From: Sporopachydermia quercuum | Lineage: Eukaryota > Ascomycota > Sporopachydermiomycetes > Sporopachydermiales > Sporopachydermiaceae | Assembly (NCBI GenBank): GCA_001599295.1 | Contig: BCGN01000007.1 | Location: 322,433 to 386,432, forward strand | Length of the DNA stretch: 64,000 bases | Direction of reading: 5' to 3' | Shown: positions 22,649 to 30,926 of the stretch, piece by piece | Layout of the letters: each line of letters begins with the position of its first letter | Numbering within the stretch: the stretch's first letter is position 1 | Position numbers and translations under genes: made by a program | Notes under the pieces: model-generated | The model's input: only the letters and a program-made list of their open reading frames with translations | The model's database searches: none | Told to the model about the DNA's origin: nothing

Positions 22649-24501
22649 TCATAGCTTAGAAGAGCTCGGCTTCTTCTTTGATTGCCAGCCAAATTGTAGT
22701 TTACTCTTCAATCCTTGATCAATTATAACATTAAGAACTGATGTTTTGCCTCCAATTCCAGCACTATCACTAACAGCTTTAGCAAACGCTTGTTTCAATT
22801 CATCATATGTTCTGACTAGATAACCATTAGCACCTAAAGATTCTCCCAATAAATCATACCTAACTTCTAGACTTAATGCCGTTGATGGTAATTTACTCTT
22901 GGTATCATTACCATTGCTATTATACTGTTCATTAGGAGTGCCATGGTAAATGCCACTGTTGTTCATGATAATTATCACCAAGGGTAAATTACTTCTAACT
23001 GCAGTTTCAATCTCCATACCGGAAAATCCAAAAGCTGAATCTCCTTCAATGGCAATAACTAATGAATTTGGTTCAGCTGCTTTAGCTGCTATAGCATAAC
23101 CTAATCCCAATCCCATAGTAGCATTCGTACCAGCATCTAATCTTCTTCGAGGGTAATTCAATGGGAAAGCAACTCTAGACACATCCATGGTATTCGCTCC
23201 TTCTGACGCAAAAATGATCTCTTCTGGCTTATAAACTGTTTGATTGGCTAGTACTTGCTTGATTATATTATAGGAAGCTTGATAAGTCATAGGTATATCA
23301 TATTTGTTCTCTTTTTCGATGCTTTTCTTCTCGTTTGCTTGGATTTTATTGATAATCTCAATAGGAATTTCAGGAGCNNTCCAATTAATACTANTCAACT
23401 GTTCCGTCAGCTGAGGAACAGTAAGCTTCAAGTCGCCTAATAGACCTAAGTATGCATCACCAGTATTGTTACCAATTTCTTCAGCATTAATATCGAATTG
23501 AATTATCTTAACGTCTTTTCTAAATCTTGGCGATGCACCGAAGTGAAGTAACCAGTTGAGCTTTGCTCCCAAAAGTAAAATAACATCANCGGATTTCAAT
23601 GCTTGAGTTCTAGCTGCTGAAAGGTTCCCATCCCAATTATCAGGAACAACACCTTTACCCATAGGTGTAGGTAGGAAAGGAAGATTAGTTGATTTTATGA
23701 GTTTTTGGACTTCTAGCTCGCTTTTGGCATAAGCAGCCCCTTTCCCAATGATAACTAAAGGGTTGGTAGATGATTGTAAAGAAGATACAATAGAAGCAAT
23801 AGTATTAGGATCGCCAATTGATTTTGGTGGTGAAGGAAATTCACCTTCACGTTGGAAATATTGTGATAACTTGTCAAAACACTCAACTGCTTCTTCTGAT
23901 TCGTTTTCTATATCAGTTTGAATTATATCTGCCGGTAAATCAATATAGGTGGAACCAGGGCGGCCAAANGTAGAAACACGATAAGCTTTTTCAAGCAAGA
24001 AAGGAAAGTTTGATAATTTATGAGGTTTGCCAGAAAACTTGGTAAAAGGAGTTGTAACAGTTATTTGATCTTCTTCTTGGAAAGCCCCTTTATAAACTTC
24101 ATCGCTGTCGCTTGAGCCAGCCAGAAGAATCAATGGCCATGAATTGGAATTAGCATTGACTACTCCAGCCAGACCATGAATAATCCCAGGTCCTCCAACT
24201 ACTAACAAAACTCCTGGTTTCCCTGTGAGATATCCATAGATAGAAGCTGCATAAGAAGCTGCCTGTTCGTTTCTGAAGGAAATAAATTGAATTCCTTCTT
24301 CAATACAAGCATTAGCAACCTGGTGAGAATTACGCTCTGTTAGTAGATGAAGCAATTGATACATAGGTACTTGTGCGATCGTATATGGGATGGCACCTGA
24401 GGGATACTTACTTCGACCACTGGGATTCCTACAATTCCAAAAATTGTTTTGATTCCAGCTCTTTTAATGGTTTGAGCAATAAATTTAGATCCTGTTACCA
24501 T
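22649..24501 (-). CDS. PXP1: PXP1, peroxisomal ThDP-dependent 2-hydroxyacyl-CoA lyase-like enzyme (two exons)
   Basis: Exon 1 is 24412-24501 and exon 2 is 22649-24319, giving 586 residues. The 92-base intron has donor GTAAGT, a perfect TACTAAC branch and acceptor CAG. The unspliced frame can start at an ATG inside the intron, but only splicing restores the family N-terminus IFGIVGIPVVEVANACIEEG. Glu30 in that block is the ThDP-activating glutamate, and it is the last codon of exon 1. Other family blocks are RNEQAASYAAS, GGPG, GEGANTMD-like SEGANTMD, RRRLDAGTNATMG and the ThDP/Mg motif GDSAFGFS...NNSGIYHG. The C-terminus ends in SKL, a classical PTS1. S. cerevisiae Pxp1 is a peroxisomal member of the oxalyl-CoA decarboxylase/HACL family; the physiological substrate is not settled. 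Confidence 0.93.
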
Positions 24502-25480
24502 ACTTGCTTTTATTGTAGTAATAATCTGTTGGATCGTATTGTATTGGGTCTACTAAGCTNCTCTGCACAAGTAGTTGAGTCACCTACTATCTCCTCTGCA
24601 AAATAGTAACACTAAACGTTGCTTCTGAGTTCTAAAAGGACAAGCAATTCAACGTCGTAATAGCAAGGAATTTGTGGATAGAATACTATTGATTTGAAGA
24701 ATGTAAANCAGATGTACAGTAGTAGATTATGAATTAGTAAGAATGAATTGAATGAGAAGCGGGGAGACAAACAAGGAGAGCAAAGGCCGAGGAAATAAGA
24801 TTAAAGATGATGCAAGTTGATGCAAGTTGATGTATTAGGGAAGAGCTGCATGAAGGGTAAGCATAAAGTGAAATGAAAGGGAAGTAAAGTAGAGAGTTAG
24901 AAGTGCAGGGAGAAACATTTGAATAAAGANAAACACATATTTTGCTATATTTTGGGATAAGATGGCAGTAATATAATGGATACATTGCTACTGGTTGTGA
25001 ATAGAAGATTGCAGGTTTAATCCACAATTAAGGTTCAAAACTCTATTGTACATTTATTTTAGGATCACAAGATCAGAAAAGGTACAAATGTAGATGAATT
25101 TATGTAATAGATAACTATTTTTCTTTTAATTCCAGCTTAAATTCACTCCAGAAAACTTGATTATATTTTTGAAATACGTATTACCAAAATCCATACCACT
25201 TGTTTTAAAGTTTGTAAATTTTTCCCTAACATTACTATGAAATATGAATCTGTTCCACTTGAATGATCAATTCTCCACGGAGCACAATACAATATCACGT
25301 GATCGATGAAATTTGGGAGGTCTAAAGGTGGTTTCAATTTACTATTCACCGAGTTGAATAACTTTAGGATAAGTGGAAAAACACTACCAATAATCTATTT
25401 TAATTCAGATATCTAATAAATATATACAAGCTCTGTTCAATATAACTGTTTGATCAATATTCCAATGAAGGCTAACGAAA
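24502..25480. other. Intergenic region upstream of PXP1
   Basis: A 980-base spacer with the PXP1 promoter. It includes a purine-rich stretch at 24740-24920 and a palindromic ATCACGTGAT at 25294-25303. No gene is supported. Confidence 0.4.
25294..25303. promoter_or_regulatory. Palindromic ATCACGTGAT (Cbf1-type site)
   Basis: A perfect 10-base palindrome around CACGTG, about 790 bases upstream of PXP1 and 180 bases beyond the end of the 62-residue ORF. The motif is of Cbf1 type; binding is inferred. Confidence 0.45.
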
Positions 25481-25669
25481 TCAATCATCTAATCCTGTCA
25501 ATGACATGTTATAGTAAGCTGGTAGAATGATGATTGTGATGTATGAGTATAATAACGCAAATCTATGATCAGCTGATTTCATTTCGCCTTGCCCATCAGT
25601 AAAATTCGTTAACATTGCCTGAAAACTTACAGGTTTTACTGTTTCTTTTTGATAGAGCATAATGCTCAT
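25481..25669 (-). CDS. Small single-span membrane protein, 62 residues (hypothetical)
   Basis: An ATG-initiated ORF of 62 codons. A polar N-terminal half (KETVKPVSFQAMLTNFTDGQ) is followed by KSADHRFALLYSYITIIILP, which looks like a basic flank plus a transmembrane segment, and a short acidic tail ending TGLDD. The organisation resembles small mitochondrial or ER membrane-complex subunits, but I do not recognise it. It contains an internal GTAAGT followed by CAG only 12 bases later, too short for an intron. A 58-base spliced alternative destroys the hydrophobic segment, so the unspliced reading is preferred. Confidence 0.45.
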   Translation of the reverse strand: MSIMLYQKETVKPVSFQAMLTNFTDGQGEMKSADHRFALLYSYITIIILPAYYNMSLTGLDD

Positions 25670-25898
25670 CTAGAAANTTCTAAGTCTAGTGACAAACAGN
25701 TTTCATTCATCGTACATCATATCTCAGAAGTGTGTCACCCAAAGGCATTATTCTGCTACTATCTCCGTTATATTTTCAAAACTTAGCTTTAACAGCTCAT
25801 TCGCACTCCATTCATACAGATCATCACCAAATTATTCAATTCACTCTATCGTTGCATCATGCAATACATCCTTACTCTCAAGCAACTGCTTCTGAAAT

Positions 25899-27458
25899 TC
25901 AACATTTACAGTTATTCACAGTGCGTGGGAAAGGTATAACATCTTTAATGTTATCTTCTGCCGTTAAGTAACTAATCAGTCGTTCGAATCCCATACCAAA
26001 ACCACCATGAACAGTAGTGCCGTTCCTCCTTAAGTTCAAATACCAGTTCAAAGGGTTAACTGCCATTTTCCTATCAACAATCTCTTGTTCCAGCTTCAAC
26101 GGGTCTTCCTCTCTCAAACTGCCTCCTATTAATTCCCCAATCTCTGGTAATAACAAATCAAAGCATGCAACAGTTCTACCTTCGTCAAAGCTATTCTTCT
26201 TCATATAGAAAGGCTTTAAAGCAGTAGGATAATCAGTAACGAAAACTGGACCTTCAACGTGCACTGCAGCTAACCATTTTTCATGCTCTGACCTTAAATT
26301 GTCTCCATACTTGGGAATAACGTCAAATAGATTCCCATCTTTATTGGCAGCCTCCAGCAAAACATCAATAGCCTCAGCATATGTCATTCTTCTCCATTTC
26401 TCGTCTAATTTTATGGCTTCCCATCTGCTCTTTAAAACTGAGGGTATATCTGTTTGAGTTCTATAATCTACGTCTACCTCTGTCACGACTTTACTTACTT
26501 TATGAGGACGAATAAATGGATTAGCAGTTAATAAATCGCTTTTCACTCCATTTTCATCATTCAACAATCCTTGAACAACGGACTTGATCATAGCTTCAGA
26601 AATTGCGATCAAGTCCTCTAAGTCTTTTACAAAGGAAATCTCAGCTTCAACCATCCAGAACTCGCTCAAGTGACGATTTGTATCACTTTCTTCAGCTCTG
26701 AACGCAGGAGTAAATGTCCATACTTTATTGACGGCAGCTGCCAAAACTTCTAAATGCAACTGAGTAGAAACAGTTAAATATGTTCTCTGACCAAAAAATT
26801 GTGAACCAATAGGAGCTGAATTACTGTTCACCGTAAATAGCTCACCAGCTCCTTCACAGTCCGTAGATGTTATTATTGGTGGATTCACTTGTGTATATTC
26901 TTGGTCATAGAAAAAATCACTAATTTTCTTGATAGCAAAAGATCTAAATCGTAGAACGCTCCCCAAACTCAATGCTCTCCATCTGTATTCTGGAATATTC
27001 CTTAAGAAGTGTCTTGAATGAAACTTCTTCTGCAAAGGATATTCTTCTGTAATAGGACCTAGAACTCGTATGCCAACACCGTCTCTAATGTCCTCGGTGG
27101 ATAATTCAAACGATTGTTCACCAAAAGGAGTTAGCTTGAGGGCTCCTGTAACAGAAACTGTGGCACCTGTCTTGAGATTTGGATTTCTTGCCTTATCAAC
27201 TGGTGCTACAACTAGTAGCTTTTGACTACAAGTTCCATCAGTTACATCGATGAACGCAATTTTCTTAAGCCTGCGAATAGATCTTACCCAGCCGTTAACA
27301 GACACAACAGTATCCTGATTTGGAGGACTATCTATAAGGGATTTTATAGACCTCACGCGTGTCTGAAGAGCATTTTCTTCAATCTTTGGTACCATATGTA
27401 TCAGTCTATTACCACCAAGGATGGCTCTAATAAGCCTTGGAGTTTTATATGGCAGCAT
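25899..27458 (-). CDS. SLM5: SLM5, mitochondrial asparaginyl-tRNA synthetase
   Basis: 519 residues. The N-terminal 20-25 residues (MLPYKTPRLIRAILGGNRLI) are basic and hydrophobic without acidic residues, fitting a mitochondrial presequence. An OB-fold anticodon-binding domain follows (about 40-140, VSVNGWVRSIRRLKKIAFIDV). The class II core has motif 2 FRAEESDTNRHLSEFWMVEAE and the C-terminal motif 3 GGFGMGFERLI. The enzyme charges mitochondrial tRNA-Asn. The absence of the cytosolic N-terminal extension, plus the presequence, marks it as the organellar form. The start is the first ATG. A CACGTG site lies about 290 bases upstream. Confidence 0.94.
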   Translation of the reverse strand: MLPYKTPRLIRAILGGNRLIHMVPKIEENALQTRVRSIKSLIDSPPNQDTVVSVNGWVRSIRRLKKIAFIDVTDGTCSQKLLVVAPVDKARNPNLKTGATVSVTGALKLTPFGEQSFELSTEDIRDGVGIRVLGPITEEYPLQKKFHSRHFLRNIPEYRWRALSLGSVLRFRSFAIKKISDFFYDQEYTQVNPPIITSTDCEGAGELFTVNSNSAPIGSQFFGQRTYLTVSTQLHLEVLAAAVNKVWTFTPAFRAEESDTNRHLSEFWMVEAEISFVKDLEDLIAISEAMIKSVVQGLLNDENGVKSDLLTANPFIRPHKVSKVVTEVDVDYRTQTDIPSVLKSRWEAIKLDEKWRRMTYAEAIDVLLEAANKDGNLFDVIPKYGDNLRSEHEKWLAAVHVEGPVFVTDYPTALKPFYMKKNSFDEGRTVACFDLLLPEIGELIGGSLREEDPLKLEQEIVDRKMAVNPLNWYLNLRRNGTTVHGGFGMGFERLISYLTAEDNIKDVIPFPRTVNNCKC

Positions 27459-27963
27459 TATTCAGATTAGTCAATACGTGTAAGTAATTTCTACTTGTTT
27501 CCAAAATAGTAACGACAGAGTGACACCGATAGTGATAGCAATACTTATATAATGTCTAATAACCTGCAAATGCTTCAGATCTTACACATTGTAAAGAAGA
27601 GTTGATAGAGAAACAATAACGGTGAATTCCTGATAGACACAATAAATTCAACAGCATTCGATTTGATTGTCGGGATAAAATTCCATCCTACCCTAATTTG
27701 GCAATAACAGATCATGTGGCTCGAGTAAGTGCATTATATTTATGTCACGTGATGTATGCAAGATTATGCATATAATGCATGTGAAAATGAACATCAACTG
27801 GAATAGATGGATCAATGGGATTATACGTTTACCATATTAATACTACCATAACGACAAAAGTACTGTGGAAACCCTAAATTTGCTTTATCTATTAGATTAC
27901 AAACAAACACCAAGCCTAAAAGTGTACTATGTAACTGAACCCTTCATTCTATTACCGGTCCAT
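27459..27963. other. Spacer between SLM5 and MMS21
   Basis: A 505-base spacer that holds the SLM5 promoter and the MMS21 3' end. It includes GTCACGTGAT at 27744-27753 and several TATGCAT/ATGCAT repeats at 27757-27782. No gene seen. Confidence 0.4.
27744..27753. promoter_or_regulatory. GTCACGTGAT, Cbf1-type site upstream of SLM5
   Basis: Exact RTCACRTG core 286 bases before the SLM5 ATG. In non-Saccharomyces yeasts Cbf1 is linked to respiratory and mitochondrial genes (known), so the location is apt. Binding is inferred. Confidence 0.45.
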
Positions 27964-29040
27964 CTAATCCAAACGTGTAATGTCAACTGTTTCATCATTC
28001 CTACTTTTTTTCCTATGCTGCTGAGCAATAAACACCTCCACCCGTTTCTTAAGTCCGCTATTTGGCGTGAGATCGGATACTGAAATCAGTTTATCACACG
28101 CAGGAATAGGACATTTTGTCCTATTGTTGTTAGATCGTATGACTTGCACAATAGCTTCTCTCTCAAAGGAATGTCGACAAGATTTACTAACAACAGGATC
28201 AACAAACAACGACATTGTTAAGGGACACTTCAACGAGATGGTTTGGTCACCAACTACTAGCTCATCATCTCCATTAGCATTCTCAGTCAAGCTGTTTAAA
28301 TATGTAATAACTTCATCCTTCAACTTCGTATCAATTTGATCATCTTTGACATTAATATTCTGTAAGACCCATTGTGCCCATGGTTCGTCTCCACCCAGTG
28401 CCTTTTCAGGATATATTCTCGCCCATGCAGACTCTCTAAATTCTTGTAAAATATCGGCTTCTTCTCTAGCAAAAGCTGTGGCATCTTTCACATTCCTCAT
28501 GTATTCTTGATGTATTGTATGTCCCATATCAGAATATAGGCCTTTAACTGATGCTCCAGAACTTATATAATTCCCATTAGAATCACTATTCGATATGTAG
28601 CCATTCAGTTTCTCTACCGATAGGCCATTGCTGAGATTCCCTCTCAGTATGTCTTCCAGCGAAGCTTCTTTATCCTGTTCATCATCACAGTACGAATTAT
28701 CATGATTTGCGCATGCTATCAGTGAAGACTTTGATAAAGAGATGAAATCTTGAAACAGATTTCTATTTGCTGATCCCGACAAAAGCTTTTTCAGCTGTTG
28801 TTCAGATTTGCCTAGCCATAACATCAATTCCCCATTTTTGGCATCAACATCTCCTTGAAACTCGTTCTCACCATATTGCTCTGTTAGTTGCTCTGCGTTT
28901 GATATCAGCTCTTTCTTTGAATTCTCAATCAGACTGATGAGTTTTGCCATCGGGGTTTGGATTTGATTTAGTTCTTTCACAGCTAGCCAAGTAAAAGGCA
29001 ACCGGTTTTCCGAAAGCTGTTCTGTTATTTCACCTGACAT
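27964..29040 (-). CDS. MMS21: MMS21/NSE2, SUMO ligase of the Smc5/6 complex
   Basis: 358 residues. The C-terminal SP-RING (about 270-320) has the NSE2 pattern CPLT, then CRHSFEREAI, then CPIPAC. This binds one zinc through Cys and His and recruits Ubc9-SUMO. The N-terminal half is helical, as expected for the arm that packs on Smc5. Mms21 sumoylates Smc5/6, cohesin and other repair substrates and is essential in yeast (known). At 358 residues it is longer than S. cerevisiae Mms21 (267), with the extra length in a Ser/Asn/Asp-rich middle. The C-terminal tail contains KKSRN, a possible nuclear signal. The start is the first ATG. Confidence 0.88.
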   Translation of the reverse strand: MSGEITEQLSENRLPFTWLAVKELNQIQTPMAKLISLIENSKKELISNAEQLTEQYGENEFQGDVDAKNGELMLWLGKSEQQLKKLLSGSANRNLFQDFISLSKSSLIACANHDNSYCDDEQDKEASLEDILRGNLSNGLSVEKLNGYISNSDSNGNYISSGASVKGLYSDMGHTIHQEYMRNVKDATAFAREEADILQEFRESAWARIYPEKALGGDEPWAQWVLQNINVKDDQIDTKLKDEVITYLNSLTENANGDDELVVGDQTISLKCPLTMSLFVDPVVSKSCRHSFEREAIVQVIRSNNNRTKCPIPACDKLISVSDLTPNSGLKKRVEVFIAQQHRKKSRNDETVDITRLD

Positions 29041-29851
29041 TGTGAATGTTTATTGGTTGATATGGNGATAAGCATCGAATGCTGGATTGCTGGAGATAAT
29101 TAAGTGATCAAATGGTGCTGGAAAATCTGTAATCTGAATAGTAAAACGTCTGCAGTTCGTTTCACGTGAATCGGGTCACGATAGAATTGGCGCAATTTAG
29201 ATAAACGGTTAGCAATGATTATGTTCTGGATTGATGGATTATAGCAGATGATTTGGTTAAGAAAATGGAAAGGCGTGTTTCAAGAGGACGCGACTTATGC
29301 GGATCTTGCATGAATGTGCATACATATGGACACTTTGAGAGCTGATTTGCCTATTTTAGTAGGATAACTGTACATTGGAAAAAGATGAATTTTACTGGAT
29401 ACAAGTATAATTGAAAGAATAGTAGATTTGATGTGATTGTTTTAACAGATCCATCCTCTGTTTACTGGATTTTAAGCTGTTAAATACATATTAATGTACT
29501 AATAGCATATTAAGTGTTCTTAAGTTAAGAACGCAAGGTTTCTGCATCTTCATATATGCTTGCATGATTATACATGAGTTATCAGCTTCTGGCACACAAC
29601 ATAAAATAAAAAGCTAGAAGCCATTAAATTCTTATTGAAAGCTATATATCCTCTTATCTATAGTTTTCATATATAGTGATTTTTTACTGTCATATTATAC
29701 TTAACTATTAAGTTCTGAAGTACTATACAATTTTCACTTACGACGCCTGTTGCTTTTCCTATGAACTGCTATCCATTATGTACATGTAAATCACCAAGCT
29801 CGCTATGATTCTAGCTCTCTGTCCATGGACTATTATAACTAGTTCTTGTGA
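29041..29851. other. Spacer between MMS21 and CTF8
   Basis: An 810-base spacer with the MMS21 promoter at the left, including TTCACGTGAA at 29161-29170, and AT-rich sequence to the right. No gene seen. Confidence 0.4.
29161..29170. promoter_or_regulatory. Palindromic TTCACGTGAA upstream of MMS21
   Basis: A perfect 10-base palindrome with a CACGTG core, 121 bases before the MMS21 start. Motif-based inference only. Confidence 0.4.
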
Positions 29852-30412
29852 TTACTTTGAAGGAACAGGCCTCGCTGTAAANATTATTTTATACCTAATG
29901 ATTTCCATTACTGTGACCGATGCAACGTGGTTGGCGGGACAATCAGCATTAGTGAATGTTTGAGAACTACTCCTCGTTGGATCAGAAATCCCATTAGGAC
30001 TACCCATATTCAACACTGCTAAAGGAGTAGATAACTTCTGAACTTTTCCTATTAATTTTTGATTTTCCCCGATATACAATTCTGCATTCGTATTGTTGAT
30101 ATTCTCGACATCTGTATCAATCACCAGTTGTCCTATCTTCAAAAGTTTTTCTTCATCGCTTGTAGTATGTGTATCTAGTCTTGGCTTTTTGCTCAGCTGT
30201 TCTTGTTCCTCAGGGTTAATTGCAGTTTTACCCTCTATGTGTTTTCTCTCAAAAGCTTTCGTTATATTCGAAAGAGTAGATGTTTGTATTTCTCCTTGAA
30301 TTTCAATCATGGCGATATCATTCCCCAGCTTTACAAGCAATGGGTTTCCTTCTACTGCGCTGTCGCGCGTCGATAGACTACCTATCTTACTAGTCACAAT
30401 AGCTGAAGGCAT
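29852..30412 (-). CDS. CTF8: CTF8, subunit of the alternative clamp loader Ctf18-RFC
   Basis: 186 residues from the ATG at 30412. An in-frame TTG six codons upstream is not a likely start, and S. cerevisiae Ctf8 also begins MPS. Family features are AMIEIQGEIQ near the N-terminus, LLKIGQLVID, AELYIGENQKLIGKVQKLSTPLAVL, and the C-terminal EIIRYKI-FTARPVPSK, matching the MKYKVIFKDRPLP ending of yeast Ctf8. Ctf8 with Dcc1 and Ctf18 loads PCNA and supports sister-chromatid cohesion (known). It is longer than S. cerevisiae Ctf8 (133) because of a polar insertion at about 55-85 and another before the last strand. It is divergent from the bromodomain gene. Confidence 0.87.
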   Translation of the reverse strand: MPSAIVTSKIGSLSTRDSAVEGNPLLVKLGNDIAMIEIQGEIQTSTLSNITKAFERKHIEGKTAINPEEQEQLSKKPRLDTHTTSDEEKLLKIGQLVIDTDVENINNTNAELYIGENQKLIGKVQKLSTPLAVLNMGSPNGISDPTRSSSQTFTNADCPANHVASVTVMEIIRYKIXFTARPVPSK

Positions 30413-30926
30413 CGCGTCTTTATCTATCAATGATCAATCTGCCAATCCCAGCATTTGCTTTACAAACTATTAATAATACCTTCATTGGCAATTAACAAAA
30501 GAACTCTCATACAAGCAGTTTTCCCTATAATATTCAACCCATAAACAACATTGCAATCTCTTATCTACGAAGCCAACTCAATCAAACGACTTTCACCTCT
30601 CTCTTCACAACAATGTGACAGCAAGATATAACTGATTACATAATCTGATAAAACTAAACTTCATGATTCAAATTTATGTCACTTTCTGATCATGTCATAC
30701 AATATTCAGTCTGTATTTTGCTTCAAACTTTCCTTTCCATAACATTTGCCTATCCTTACACACTGACAATAATAGACTATTATCAATAACATTTACGCTT
30801 TCTCTATCAAAACCTGTAGAAAGCTTTACAGAATTGACCTATTTGACTCTAATACCTTTCTATAGAGCATTGCAAGCCATTTTGAGGCTGCAGAATAACT
30901 GCAGTTCATACAAACAAACCCTCAGC
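30413..30926. other. Divergent promoter region CTF8/bromodomain gene
   Basis: A 514-base AT-rich bidirectional spacer. The plus-strand frame of the downstream gene is open back to about 30834 but contains no ATG before 30927. A CACTGAC-N6-AG sequence at 30760-30775 could be an intron acceptor in a 5' leader, but I found no matching donor. Confidence 0.4.

Noticed and set aside
24320-24364. PXP1 start at the ATG at 24364
   Set aside because: That ATG lies inside the intron, and the reading from it lacks the conserved IVGIPVVE block with the catalytic Glu.
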